Of a DNA stretch of 64,000 nucleotides, positions 9,099 through 17,196 are shown one piece after another. The number at the start of each line of letters is the position of its first letter. Position 1 is the first letter of the stretch. The notes below the pieces were generated by a model. It saw only the letters and a program-made list of their open reading frames with translations. It was not told where the DNA came from and ran no database searches. The stretch is from Sva-07 sp963743825 (lineage in GTDB: Bacteria; Actinomycetota; Acidimicrobiia; Acidimicrobiales; Ilumatobacteraceae), in the NCBI GenBank assembly GCA_963743825.1, contig CAVURC010000002.1, positions 1 to 64,000 of the forward strand, given 5' to 3'. Made by a program: the position numbers and the translations under genes.

Positions 9099-9212
9099 CC
9101 GGCCATCCTCGCAGCTCCCGGAAGATTTCAGTTGAACGCAAGGTGAACCCTTGTCGCCTCGGCGGCTGCGGCGAGAGCCGCTCGGGTCGAATCCGAGGCG
9201 ATGCCCCGGGGG

Positions 9213-9218
9213 TACGCT
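9213..9218 (+). promoter_or_regulatory. -10 box TACGCT for the Rieske gene
   Basis: TANNNT hexamer 9 nt before the ATG at 9228; no Shine-Dalgarno sequence fits in the gap. Confidence 0.5.
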
Positions 9219-9227
9219 GCGGCGGTC

Positions 9228-10208
9228 ATGCGCACCGAGTCGTTCTGTCGGAGTCGAGCGCTGCGTGACCAGTGGTACGTGGTGGCCGACGCTGCCGACA
9301 TCGGGGCCGTCCCGGTCGGCGTCACACTGCTCGGCGACCGATATGTGGTGTGGCGGGGGACCGATGGCATCGTCGCGGCAGCGCCGGATCGTTGCCCCCA
9401 TCGGGAAGCGCCGTTGTCGCTCGGCCACGTGCACGACGGCTGCCTCGTGTGCCCGTACCACGCGTGGAAGTTCGCGTCCGACGGGGCCTGCGTCGACGTC
9501 CCGTCAGCGGGCGCGGGAGCGCCGATCGCATCGGCGGCGAACCTGGCGGTGCTGGCGGTTCGCGAGCTGTACGGGCTGGTCTGGATGTGCCCCGGTACTG
9601 CGGTGGGCGATCCGCCGCACATCTCCCAGGACGCCGATCCCACGTTCCGCCGGCTCACCTCCGGCGTCGAGACCTGGGGCGCCTCGGCCACTCGGATGGC
9701 CGACAACTTCTGCGATGTCGCCCACTTCCCGTACGTGCACGCCGGCACGATCGGCGCCGACACCGATCCTGTCGTCGCGCCGATCTCCGTGGTTCCACTC
9801 GACGCCGACTTCACCGGCTACGAGTACACCGTCGAGGTACACGACGAACACGGCAACGACGTGCGCCAACGCATGTCGACCGCGTTCCACCTGCCCTTCG
9901 TCGTGCGTTCGAACACGTACTACGAATCGGGCCCGCGTGCCGGCCACGATCGTGTGCTGCTGCTGTGCACCACGCCGGTCGACGACGTCACTTCGTTGTT
10001 CACGTTCGTCGTCTGGCGCAACCACGACCACGACGTGGCGGCCGAGGAGGTGCTCGCCTTCGATCGCGCGATCGGCGCGGAGGATCGGGCGATGCTCGAA
10101 CGCATCCCGGGGGTCCTCCCGCTCGACAACTCGGCCACCGTGAGCGTGCGCTCCGACCGCCTGTCGGTCGAGTGGCGCCGCCGCTTCGCTGCGCTCGTCG
10201 TCGCCTGA
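9228..10208 (+). CDS. Rieske [2Fe-2S] non-heme iron oxygenase, alpha-subunit type
   Basis: A 326-residue ring-hydroxylating-type oxygenase. The Rieske cluster ligands are visible as CPHRE (Cys56, His58) and CPYHAWKF (Cys75, His78). The mononuclear iron site follows as ADNFCDVAHFPYVH, with the bridging Asp163 and His166 and His171. Size and motifs resemble the single-component O-demethylase/steroid-desaturase branch rather than large aromatic dioxygenases. No reductase, ferredoxin or small subunit lies next to it; the nearest ferredoxin in the window is at 41.5 kb and is of the 3Fe-4S type. The start is the ATG 9 nt after a TACGCT box. The substrate is unknown. Confidence 0.88.
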   Translation: MRTESFCRSRALRDQWYVVADAADIGAVPVGVTLLGDRYVVWRGTDGIVAAAPDRCPHREAPLSLGHVHDGCLVCPYHAWKFASDGACVDVPSAGAGAPIASAANLAVLAVRELYGLVWMCPGTAVGDPPHISQDADPTFRRLTSGVETWGASATRMADNFCDVAHFPYVHAGTIGADTDPVVAPISVVPLDADFTGYEYTVEVHDEHGNDVRQRMSTAFHLPFVVRSNTYYESGPRAGHDRVLLLCTTPVDDVTSLFTFVVWRNHDHDVAAEEVLAFDRAIGAEDRAMLERIPGVLPLDNSATVSVRSDRLSVEWRRRFAALVVA

Positions 10209-10234
10209 CACCCTGTCGCTCGGGTCGAATTCAG

Positions 10235-10240
10235 TACGGT
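10235..10240 (+). promoter_or_regulatory. -10 box TACGGT for the APH-like operon (leadered)
   Basis: The hexamer is 24 nt before the ATG at 10265, and a strong Shine-Dalgarno AGGGGG lies in between. This is one of the few transcripts here predicted to carry a leader. Confidence 0.45.
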
Positions 10241-10264
10241 GAGCGGTGACCACAGGGGGTGTTC

Positions 10265-11326
10265 ATGCACGAGATCGATCTCATGCCAGCGCGTTTGGCT
10301 GCCTTTTTGCAGCAGCATCGCAACGACGTCGAACTGATCGAAGTGATCGACTACGAGCCGATGGCCGGCGGCTACAGCCGCTCGATGGCCAAGGCTCGGG
10401 TCCGCTACACGACCGACGGGGTGACGCTCGAGGAATCGCTCGTCGTGCGCGGCGATCCGCCCCCTGGCCATGCGTTGGTCGAAACCGACCGAGCCCACGA
10501 GTGGGCGGTGCTGCGGACGCTGACCGAACTCGGCGTCATTCCGATCCCGCCGGCGCGCTACTACGACGCGACGGGCGAGCATCTCGGCACCAAGGCCATC
10601 GTGATGGACCACGTGACCGGCGGGTCGCTCCAGTCGCTGATCGAGGAGATGACCGACTACGGCGACCATCCGACCCGTCTCGCCGAACTGTGGGGCCAGA
10701 TCCACTGCATCACGCCCGACCAACTGCCCGACGCAATGGCGCACCCGTCGAGCTGGGAGGCACGAATCGACGATCTGATCCAGTCGTGGCGCGACGCCGA
10801 GACATCGAGCGTCAACAGCGATCCGACCTGGCGCTACATCGCTGCCTGGCTCGCAGCGAACAAGCCCCCACCGCTGCCGCTCCGGCTGACCCACGGCGAC
10901 CCCCAGGCACCAAACGTGATGATCGACCACGCCGGCGAGTATCTGGTGGTCGATTGGGAGTTCGCCTCCATCGGCGATCCCCGCGAAGACCTCGGCTGGT
11001 ACAACATCTACTCCACTGCAGCGGGCCCGAACCTCTACGAGGCCGACCCCGAGGTGTTCCTGGCGGCCTACCGCGCCGTCACCGGGTTCAGTGAGGTCGA
11101 GGTCAACCAGTTGACCGTCGGCTACTTCACGATCCTGTCGTCGATGAAGGTCCTCGGTCCGATCAACGCGCAGCTCGACAAGTTCGCGCTCGGCGAGAAC
11201 TCCGGCGCCACCACGGCCCTCCAAGTGGGGTCGATCTCCTTCGGGCACGACAACTTCATCAACGCCATCAACGGGATGCAGGCCGCCATCGATGCGATGG
11301 CCCAAGCGCAGGGAGCCACGTCATGA
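10265..11326 (+). CDS. Aminoglycoside phosphotransferase (APH)-fold kinase
   Basis: A 353-residue kinase-like protein of the APH/choline kinase family. The N-lobe has GGYSRSMAKARV and a VVRGD strand. The C-lobe has LTHGDPQAPNVMI, in which HGD supplies the catalytic Asp and a downstream Asn, and VVDWEFASIGDPREDLGW with the metal-binding Asp, so it looks catalytically complete. Actinobacterial members of this branch often sit with acyl-CoA metabolism genes, and the substrate is not established from sequence. Its stop overlaps the ATG of the next gene (ATGA), so the two are almost certainly co-translated. Confidence 0.86.
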   Translation: MHEIDLMPARLAAFLQQHRNDVELIEVIDYEPMAGGYSRSMAKARVRYTTDGVTLEESLVVRGDPPPGHALVETDRAHEWAVLRTLTELGVIPIPPARYYDATGEHLGTKAIVMDHVTGGSLQSLIEEMTDYGDHPTRLAELWGQIHCITPDQLPDAMAHPSSWEARIDDLIQSWRDAETSSVNSDPTWRYIAAWLAANKPPPLPLRLTHGDPQAPNVMIDHAGEYLVVDWEFASIGDPREDLGWYNIYSTAAGPNLYEADPEVFLAAYRAVTGFSEVEVNQLTVGYFTILSSMKVLGPINAQLDKFALGENSGATTALQVGSISFGHDNFINAINGMQAAIDAMAQAQGATS

Positions 11327-11790
11327 TCGTCCACCCGACCACACCGCAACTGCTCCGTGACGTCCGCAACGAACTGATACACACCGTTGCGCCGGAGGTG
11401 CACGGCGCGGTTGCCAGAGTCGCGCTCGAACAGATCGACATCATCCTCGAGCAGTGTGCCGTACGCAGTGCCGACGAGATCGCCTGGATGGCTGAGGAGC
11501 TCTCGGAGATGCTCGCGTACGCCGACGACGTGGTCGCGGCAACCGGCGACGAGGCCACCACCGCCGCCCTCGCTGCAGCTCGTGACAACGCAGCGGGCAC
11601 GCTGCATCTCGACGACATGGCCCACGACTACACACTCACCTCCGAGGCGCTCTCGTGCGCGATCGAGGCGTGCATGGTGGATCGCGAACAGTCCGACCTC
11701 CTGCGGCGCGGTGTGGAGATCCTGCGGCTGCGACGGGGCGAACGCGAAACCGTGGTGCGCGCCAACTGGCGCCTCGTCGGACGCGGCTGA
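11323..11790 (+). CDS. Conserved small helical protein, translationally coupled to the APH-like kinase
   Basis: A 155-residue protein of unknown function, predicted nearly all alpha-helical, with no membrane segment or signal peptide. It starts with LLRDVRNELIHTVAPEV and ends with a basic stretch LRLRRGERETVVRANWRLV. The ATG overlaps the upstream stop by four bases, which suggests a stoichiometric partner or regulator of the kinase. A role as partner subunit is inference from coupling only. Confidence 0.75.
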   Translation: MIVHPTTPQLLRDVRNELIHTVAPEVHGAVARVALEQIDIILEQCAVRSADEIAWMAEELSEMLAYADDVVAATGDEATTAALAAARDNAAGTLHLDDMAHDYTLTSEALSCAIEACMVDREQSDLLRRGVEILRLRRGERETVVRANWRLVGRG

Positions 11791-11796
11791 CGCCGG

Positions 11797-12708
11797 TCAG
11801 CGGGCGTCGGCCCGCAGCGAGCGTTGGCTCGACAGGGTGAACAGGGCGAGGCCACTGATCACGAGCACCATGCCGACCACCTGAGGAGCGCGCACGGCCT
11901 CGCCCAGGATGAGGAACCCGAACAGCACGGCCAGCGCCGGCTGCGCGGTCTGCATGATCCCGATCGTGGCCACCGGAATGTGTTGCTGCGCGAACACGAT
12001 GCAGCCGTGCGACAGCATCCCGGTCAGCAGGGTGAGGATCGCGACGACGAGCCAGCCCCGGGCACTCAGGGCGAACACCTCCGTGCCTGCGATCACCGCA
12101 GCGATCGGTCCGGCCACGAGCACACCGATCGGCATCATGCACGACATGAAGTCGAGCGTGCCGACCCCCGACGTGCGGGCACGTTTCGACGACAGCAGAT
12201 AGCCGGCCCAGAGCACGAGCACCCCGACCATGAGGACGTCGCCGCCGATGGATGACGTCCCCTGTCCGGGTCCGAAGAACAGCACGAGCACGACGCCGAG
12301 GACCGACAGGCCGCCCCATCGCAGCGCACGCCAGTTCGGCTGTTCCTCGAACATCAGCGCACCGAGGGGCAGCAGGATGAGCGGCGTCATCGCGCCGATG
12401 AACTCGGCGTGAGCGATGCTCGTCTTGGTGATCGCGGTGAAGAACAGCGCGATGTTCGCCCCGAAGAACAGCCCGGGAAGCACTGCCGTGCGCCAGGCGG
12501 TCGATGTGGGCAGCGGTCGGCCACTGCGCGCCTTCAGCACGAGGATCACCGTCCACCATCCGATCACCGCGCCGATCATCCGCCAGAACGCCACGACCGA
12601 GCCGGTCGACTCCGACCACTTGATGAGCGACGAACTCGTCGAGAAACTCACCACGGCGATCAGCATCGCGAGCAGGCCGAGCGTGCGGCCGCTGAATCGT
12701 TCGGTCAT
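11797..12708 (-). CDS. DMT-superfamily transporter, EamA type
   Basis: A 303-residue inner-membrane protein with about ten hydrophobic segments in two EamA repeats, for example LLAMLIAVVSFSTSSSLIKW at the N-terminus and VATIGIMQTAQPALAVLFGFLILGE in the second half. The motif around FWRMIGA matches the F-x-R region of the first repeat. EamA proteins export amino acids or other small metabolites; no substrate can be predicted. The ATG at 12708 is chosen because a TAGCGT -10 box lies 10 nt upstream and similarity begins there. Confidence 0.88.
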   Translation of the reverse strand: MTERFSGRTLGLLAMLIAVVSFSTSSSLIKWSESTGSVVAFWRMIGAVIGWWTVILVLKARSGRPLPTSTAWRTAVLPGLFFGANIALFFTAITKTSIAHAEFIGAMTPLILLPLGALMFEEQPNWRALRWGGLSVLGVVLVLFFGPGQGTSSIGGDVLMVGVLVLWAGYLLSSKRARTSGVGTLDFMSCMMPIGVLVAGPIAAVIAGTEVFALSARGWLVVAILTLLTGMLSHGCIVFAQQHIPVATIGIMQTAQPALAVLFGFLILGEAVRAPQVVGMVLVISGLALFTLSSQRSLRADAR

Positions 12709-12718
12709 TCCGGCGCAG

Positions 12719-12724
12719 ACGCTA
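12719..12724 (-). promoter_or_regulatory. -10 box TAGCGT for the EamA gene; also contains a stop codon
   Basis: The first three bases (TAG, 12724-12722) are the stop codon of the upstream cation efflux gene, so one sequence ends one gene and starts the next promoter. The spacer to the ATG is 10 nt. Confidence 0.5.
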
Positions 12725-13723
12725 CGACGAGGTGGGGAGGTCGGGGTGGTCGGCGCGGACCCGATCGGGTTCGAGGTAGATGACCGTCGCCGAGGGCGTG
12801 GTTGCTCGGATCGCATCCTCGGTGGCGTTGATCGCAGCGACGAGTTCATCGGCTGACAACGTCGACGAGTACTCGATCTTGGCGCCGACCAGGATCTCGT
12901 CGGGGCCGAGGTGCTCGGTCCGCATGTGGATCAGCTGATCGACGTTCGCCGTCGACGTGATCGCGGTCACGATCGCATCCTGGGTCGCCGTGCTCGCCGA
13001 CTCGCCGATCAGGAGACTCTTCATCTCGACGATCAGCACGACGGCGATCACGATGAGCAGCAGGCCGATCATCACCGAGCCCATCGCGTCCCATCGGGGG
13101 TTTCCGGTCACCTGCGACAACACCACGCCGGCGAGCGCGAACATCAGACCGATCAAGGCACCGATGTCCTCGAGGAGGACGACGGGGAGCTCCGGCTGTT
13201 TCGTGCGGCGGATGAAGGTCCACCATCCGGTCTCCGGATCCTTCACGTGGTTCGATTCGCGCACGGCGGTCCGCAACGAGAACGACTCCAGCACGATCGC
13301 CACCAACAAGATGGTGACGGCAACGCCCATGCTCTCGATCTCGTGAGGATTGCGAAGTTTCGAGATGCCCTCGTAGAGAGCGAACATGCCACCGGCGGAG
13401 AACAGTACGAGCGCCACGGCGAACGCCCAGAAGTAACGCTCTCGTCCGTACCCGAAGGGATGCGCGGCCGACTCTGACCGGCTCGCACGCTTGCCGCCCA
13501 GGAAGAGCAGCAACTGGTTGCCGGTATCGGCGAGTGAGTGAATCGTCTCGGCGAGGAGGCTGGCCGACCCGGTGATGAGGAAGCCGACGAACTTCGAGAT
13601 GGCGATCCCGAGGTTGGCGAAGAACGCAGCGAAAATGGCTTTACGGCTGCCGTCGGTCACGTCGAGGAGCGTAGGCCGTACGGCTCGGAGTGCTCGTGCC
13701 AATGATCCGGAGGTCCCCGGCAT
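12722..13723 (-). CDS. Cation diffusion facilitator (CDF) family transporter
   Basis: A 333-residue divalent-cation efflux protein. The first membrane segments carry SLLAETIHSLADTGNQ, with the HSLAD form of the HxxxD metal site, and later LLEDIGALIGLMFAL supplies the second site as (E)DxxA. Six membrane segments are followed by a cytoplasmic ferredoxin-like domain with HMRTEHLGPDEILVGAKIEY. The metal (Zn, Mn, Fe or Co) cannot be told. The start at 13723 gives a GGAGA Shine-Dalgarno at a short distance; GTG at 13660 is an alternative. Its stop codon is part of the next gene's -10 box. Confidence 0.9.
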   Translation of the reverse strand: MPGTSGSLARALRAVRPTLLDVTDGSRKAIFAAFFANLGIAISKFVGFLITGSASLLAETIHSLADTGNQLLLFLGGKRASRSESAAHPFGYGRERYFWAFAVALVLFSAGGMFALYEGISKLRNPHEIESMGVAVTILLVAIVLESFSLRTAVRESNHVKDPETGWWTFIRRTKQPELPVVLLEDIGALIGLMFALAGVVLSQVTGNPRWDAMGSVMIGLLLIVIAVVLIVEMKSLLIGESASTATQDAIVTAITSTANVDQLIHMRTEHLGPDEILVGAKIEYSSTLSADELVAAINATEDAIRATTPSATVIYLEPDRVRADHPDLPTSS

Positions 13724-13737
13724 TCGTCTCCGGGCGA

Positions 13738-13743
13738 TAGCCT
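13738..13743 (+). promoter_or_regulatory. -10 box TAGCCT, leaderless start of the NfuA-like gene
   Basis: TANNNT hexamer 7 nt before the ATG at 13751. Confidence 0.5.
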
Positions 13744-13750
13744 TTTCCCG

Positions 13751-14395
13751 ATGAGTCCTCTCGAAGCCATGGCCGCGGAGACGAGTGGGGCGTCTTCCAG
13801 CGAACCGATCATCATGGTGACGCACGAAGCGCTCGAACATCTTCGCGAGTTGCGTGACGACGAGGTCGACGGCGACAAGCTCGGCCTGCGACTGGCGATT
13901 GCATCCGACCCGGGCGACGAGTTCCGCTACGACCTGTCGTTCGAGGAGTACCTCACCGCTGCGTTCACCGACGAGGTGCGCACCCACGACGGCATGAAGG
14001 TGATCATTCCGGGCAACGACGTCGAGCTGCTCACCGGCGCCACGCTCGACTACACCTCGACCCAGGGCCTCGTGATCCGCAACCCGAATCGTCCGGCCGC
14101 TCCGTCGATCGAGGGTCTCGTCGCCGACGACGCACTGTCTGCCGAGATCGAAGCGTTGGTCGCCACCGAGGTCAACCCGGCGCTTGCAGCCCACGGGGGC
14201 TTCGTCACCTACGTCGGCCACGACGGCGAGGGCACCGCCTTTCTGACGATGGGCGGCGGCTGTCACGGTTGTTCGATGAGCAAGATGACGATGCTCGACG
14301 GCGTGCAGACGATGCTCGTCGACGCCATCGAGGGCGTCGAACGGGTGAAGGACCTCACCGACCACACCACGGGCGAAAGCCCGTTCTATTCCTGA
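13751..14395 (+). CDS. nfuA: NfuA-like Fe-S cluster carrier (degenerate A-type domain plus NifU C-terminal domain)
   Basis: A 214-residue Fe-S biogenesis protein. Residues about 20-115 have the HesB/IscA-like fold pattern (MVTHEALEHLRELR ... LGLRLAI ... LLTGATLDYT) but lack the conserved cysteines of active A-type carriers, as in E. coli NfuA. Residues about 125-205 form the Nfu domain, with HGGFVTYVGHDGEGTAFLTM and the cluster-binding CHGC (CxxC). It probably receives a 4Fe-4S cluster and hands it to apo-enzymes; LeuC and NadA in this window are typical clients. Leaderless start supported by a TAGCCT box. Confidence 0.88.
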   Translation: MSPLEAMAAETSGASSSEPIIMVTHEALEHLRELRDDEVDGDKLGLRLAIASDPGDEFRYDLSFEEYLTAAFTDEVRTHDGMKVIIPGNDVELLTGATLDYTSTQGLVIRNPNRPAAPSIEGLVADDALSAEIEALVATEVNPALAAHGGFVTYVGHDGEGTAFLTMGGGCHGCSMSKMTMLDGVQTMLVDAIEGVERVKDLTDHTTGESPFYS

Positions 14396-14397
14396 TT

Positions 14398-14414
14398 GCT
14401 CGGCCTCACCGAGC
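14398..14414 (+). terminator. Hairpin just after the NfuA-like gene
   Basis: GCTCGG/CCGAGC stem with a 5-nt loop, starting 3 nt after the stop at 14395; no U tract. Possible terminator or 3'-end protector at a convergent junction. Confidence 0.45.
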
Positions 14415-14501
14415 GTCGTAGGTCGGCGGTTCGGGTCGGCCTCGCTCCGCCTCGTCGCTGGCGCTTCCCTCGGCGGCGCGCGTACGTCCGCTGCTGTGCA
14501 G

Positions 14502-14750
14502 TCAGCGGCGGGCGAGGCGGCGGAGTGGGGGCTCGGTCGTGGGGGGTTGCTTGCGGGGTGGAAGCTCGGCGAGGAGCCGGGTGGTGATCGCGGTGATCTC
14601 CGCGACGGCGAGCTCGAACGCCTCTTCGGTTGCCGCCGATGTCTTCTGGACGCCGCTGATCTTGCGGACGTACTGACGGGCGCCCGCCTCGATCTCCTCG
14701 GGCGTCGCTGCGGGTTCCAGACCTCGAAGTGTCGTGATGTTGCGGCACAT
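14502..14750 (-). CDS. DUF2277 family protein
   Basis: An 82-residue protein starting MCRNITTLRGLEPAATPEEI, which is the diagnostic N-terminus of the DUF2277 family (MCRNIxxLxNFEPPATxxEI), followed by ARQYVRKISGVQKTSAATEEAF. Function unknown; the invariant Met-Cys-Arg-Asn start suggests a role for Cys2. It begins 2 nt after the stop of the upstream GNAT-like gene, so the two form a unit. The basic, Pro-rich tail after residue 65 looks unstructured. Confidence 0.9.
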   Translation of the reverse strand: MCRNITTLRGLEPAATPEEIEAGARQYVRKISGVQKTSAATEEAFELAVAEITAITTRLLAELPPRKQPPTTEPPLRRLARR

Positions 14751-14752
14751 GG

Positions 14753-15073
14753 TCAGACGGCCATCAAGTCGTCAGCATCGGGGAGGACCTCGACATATCG
14801 TTGTGCGACCCAGCAGATCGGGTTGATCCGCAGCCCCTTGGCGCGAAGGTCATCGACCACGCCCTCCATCAGTACCGACGAGTAGTCGTTGCCTCGATGC
14901 TGCGGGCGTGTCTCGACATGCGGCACGATCACGACGCCGTCGATCTCCGTGAAGGTCGCGAACGACAGCAGCTCGTCGCCGTCGTACAGCTCGTATTGCG
15001 CTCGATCATCACGTCGGCTGACCTGGAGTCCACCCGCTTGCGTCGATGAGTTCATCAGCGAAGTGTCGCGCAT
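14753..15073 (-). CDS. Small GNAT-like acetyltransferase (pfam14542 type)
   Basis: About 106 residues, the short GNAT form. It shows YELYDGDELLSFATFTEIDGVVIVPHVETRPQHRGNDYSSVLMEGVVDDLRAKGL, where the acetyl-CoA loop RGNDYSSVLM replaces the longer Q/RxxGxG/A signature, and ends with INPICWVAQRYVE, close to the family's CPFV-like end. ATG at 15073 or 15055 could start it; the spacing does not decide. Substrate unknown. Followed at 2 nt by the DUF2277 gene. Confidence 0.78.
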   Translation of the reverse strand: MRDTSLMNSSTQAGGLQVSRRDDRAQYELYDGDELLSFATFTEIDGVVIVPHVETRPQHRGNDYSSVLMEGVVDDLRAKGLRINPICWVAQRYVEVLPDADDLMAV

Positions 15074-15138
15074 CGCCGCTCGATTCTCCCGGCGAACGAG
15101 GCCGCCGATCGCCCGAGCCGATGTGGCAACATCCGGGC

Positions 15139-15819
15139 ATGAGCGACACCGTCGACATCGAAGCCAGGTACCTCGTCGCCCAGCGATCGTTCGTCGAGAT
15201 GGCTCGAGGTCTGTCGGACGACGACTGGGCGACGCCGATGCCGTGCACCCCGGAGTGGACGGTGCGCGATGCGTTGTCACACGTCGCCGGGATCCCGGAC
15301 GATGCGCTCGCCGGCAGGATGGACGGCGCGCCCGGTGAGGCGTGGACGGCGGCACAGATCGAGCGGAACGGGTCGCTGACGATCGACGAGCTCCTCGACC
15401 GGTGGGACGCTCAGACCCCGCAGTTCGCGGCCGTGATCGAGCAGTTGGGCGAAGGTCGCCCGCCGTTCGACTGCCACACCCACGAGCACGATGTCCGTCA
15501 GGCGCTCGGTCGGCCCGGGGACCGAAGCTCGGCGCTCATCGAGGCCATGGGCGGCGATCTGGCAACCATCGCCGACTGCCCGGTCGCGCTCACGGTCGAA
15601 CTGGTCGACGGGCGCGTGGTTCGCAGCGGTCCGACCGATTCGGCCGGCGCCGTGGTGCTCACCGGGGTCACGGCGTTCGACCTGTTCCGGTCACGACCGG
15701 GTCGACGCAGTCGCGCGCAAGTCCGTGCGTGGGACTGGAGCGGTGCCGACGCGGACATCGACGCCGTCGTCGATCGCTGGTTCGTCTTCGGCCCCGCCAC
15801 CGACCCGATCATCGAATAA
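15139..15819 (+). CDS. Maleylpyruvate isomerase/DinB-fold (mycothiol-type) family protein
   Basis: A 226-residue protein of the actinobacterial TIGR03083-like family. It has the N-terminal four-helix region (FVEMARGLSDDDWATPMPCTPEWTVRDALSHVAG) with metal-type His in LSHVAG and a second His region DCHTHEHDVRQALGRPG, then a C-terminal domain with VVRSGPTDSAGAVVLTG and RSRAQVRAWDW. Known members use mycothiol as a cofactor or have lost activity. Start at the ATG of MSDTVDIE, 8 nt after a -10-like CAACAT. A short imperfect repeat (CCCGATCATCGA twice) spans its stop codon. Confidence 0.82.
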   Translation: MSDTVDIEARYLVAQRSFVEMARGLSDDDWATPMPCTPEWTVRDALSHVAGIPDDALAGRMDGAPGEAWTAAQIERNGSLTIDELLDRWDAQTPQFAAVIEQLGEGRPPFDCHTHEHDVRQALGRPGDRSSALIEAMGGDLATIADCPVALTVELVDGRVVRSGPTDSAGAVVLTGVTAFDLFRSRPGRRSRAQVRAWDWSGADADIDAVVDRWFVFGPATDPIIE

Positions 15820-15848
15820 CCCGATCATCGACCAACCCGACATCGGCC

Positions 15849-15907
15849 AACCCGAAATGTGCGCTGTGCGTGCCCACCCAGCGCACGAATTGCCGCAAGT
15901 TTCGGGA
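15849..15907. repeat. 57-nt hairpin element, family B copy 1 (divergent)
   Basis: Outer arms CCCGAAA/TTTCGGG and inner stem GTGCGCTG/CAGCGCAC. It lies between two convergent stops (15819 and 15924) and is less like the other copies, with a longer loop. Confidence 0.75.
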
Positions 15908-15923
15908 TGGGGGTCCGAGGGGG

Positions 15924-17105
15924 TCAGGCGGGGGGTTCGAGGGCGTGCTCGAAGTCGGCGATGAGGTCGGCGCAGTCCTCGAGGCCGACCGACACCCGCA
16001 ACAACCCGGCGGTCACCCCGCACGCAGCCTGCTCGTCGGGCGTCAGGCTGGCGTGGGTCGAGGTCGCCGGGTTGCACACGAGCGTCTCGGGTCCGCCGAG
16101 CGAGGTGGCCACCCTGGCGATCTGCAGACGACTCAGGAACGCCGCGGCGGTGTCTCGATCCGCGACTTCGAACGACAACACGGTGCCGTACTGACGCAAC
16201 TGCTTGGTCGCCAGGCTGTGCTGGGGGTGCTCGCTGAGCCCGGGGTAGTGGACGGCACGCACCTCGGGATGGTCAGCGAGCGTGATGGCGATCGAGCGCG
16301 CCGATGCGTTCTGCTGGCGGGTGCGAACTCCCAGCGTCCGGATGCCACGGAGTGCATTGAGCGCGTCGAACGGCGACGGGGTGGCCCCGTGCAGCACCGA
16401 GTAGGCCCAGATCTCGGCGAGGAGATCGGCCTCACCCGAGATCACGCCGAGCGTGGCGTCGTTGTGGCCGGCGATGCCCTTGGTCGCCGAGTGCAGCGCG
16501 ATGTCGACTCCGTGGGCGAGGGGCTGCTGGCCGAGCGGAGTCGAGAACGTGGAATCGACGACGGTGAACGGACCGCGGATCGATCCGAGTTCATCGAGGT
16601 CGGCCAACTCGAGGAGGGGGTTCGACGGCGACTCGGCGAGCACGAGCATGGTGCGGCCCGGCTCGACGGCATCGACGAAGGCACCTGGCTCGGCCACGTC
16701 GACGAACGTGACGTCGATGCCCATGCGGCGACACGGACCCTGCAGGAACGCGAGCGTGCCCGCGTACAGCTGGCGCTGGGCGACGATGTGGCTCCCCGTC
16801 GAGCAGAGTGCGAACACCGTCGATGCGATCGCTCCCATGCCCGATGCGAACGCCAGTGATTCCTCGGCGCCCTCGAGTTCGGCCATCGCCTGTTCGAACG
16901 ACCGCACGGTGGGGTTCGAGTACCGGCTGTAGAAGTCGCCGTGGCGCACCGACGTGGCACGCCGGTGAGCATCGTCGAGTCCCTCGGACTCCCACGTGCT
17001 CGACGCCCAGAGCGCAGGCGCCAACGACGATCCGCTCGCTCCGCGACCCGCCGTGATCGCCAGCGTCTCGGGCGCCACGTCGGGCAGTGTTCCGTCGTTC
17101 GCCAT
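15924..17105 (-). CDS. Cys/Met-metabolism PLP-dependent enzyme (cystathionine gamma-synthase type)
   Basis: A 393-residue PLP enzyme. The family features are YSRYSNPTVRSFEQAMAELEG, the LAFASGMGAI phosphate loop, the Asp of VVDSTFSTPLGQQPL and the Schiff-base Lys in LHSATKGIAGHND. The C-terminal SLGGPETLVCNPATSTHASL and LLRVSVGLED are standard. Cystathionine gamma-synthase, O-acyl-homoserine sulfhydrylase and gamma-lyase share these, so the precise reaction is open; no gene symbol is given. The ATG at 17105 is 8 nt from a TACCGT box. Confidence 0.9.
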   Translation of the reverse strand: MANDGTLPDVAPETLAITAGRGASGSSLAPALWASSTWESEGLDDAHRRATSVRHGDFYSRYSNPTVRSFEQAMAELEGAEESLAFASGMGAIASTVFALCSTGSHIVAQRQLYAGTLAFLQGPCRRMGIDVTFVDVAEPGAFVDAVEPGRTMLVLAESPSNPLLELADLDELGSIRGPFTVVDSTFSTPLGQQPLAHGVDIALHSATKGIAGHNDATLGVISGEADLLAEIWAYSVLHGATPSPFDALNALRGIRTLGVRTRQQNASARSIAITLADHPEVRAVHYPGLSEHPQHSLATKQLRQYGTVLSFEVADRDTAAAFLSRLQIARVATSLGGPETLVCNPATSTHASLTPDEQAACGVTAGLLRVSVGLEDCADLIADFEHALEPPA

Positions 17106-17113
17106 GGCCGTCC

Positions 17114-17119
17114 ACGGTA
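17114..17119 (-). promoter_or_regulatory. -10 box TACCGT for the PLP enzyme gene
   Basis: TANNNT hexamer 8 nt upstream of the ATG at 17105; leaderless type. Confidence 0.5.
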
Positions 17120-17154
17120 TCCGTTGCCGTCGACCAGCGATGCAACGAATTCGT

Positions 17155-17181
17155 CACCGATGGTGTCCGACACCATCGGTG
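17155..17181. repeat. GTCNGAC-centred palindrome, copy 2
   Basis: CACCGATGGTGT/ACACCATCGGTG arms around CCG, i.e. a GTCCGAC centre, all 12 pairs perfect. It lies 15 nt from the stop of the next minus-strand gene (17197). Confidence 0.9.
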
Positions 17182-17196
17182 GACACGGCGGTCCGA

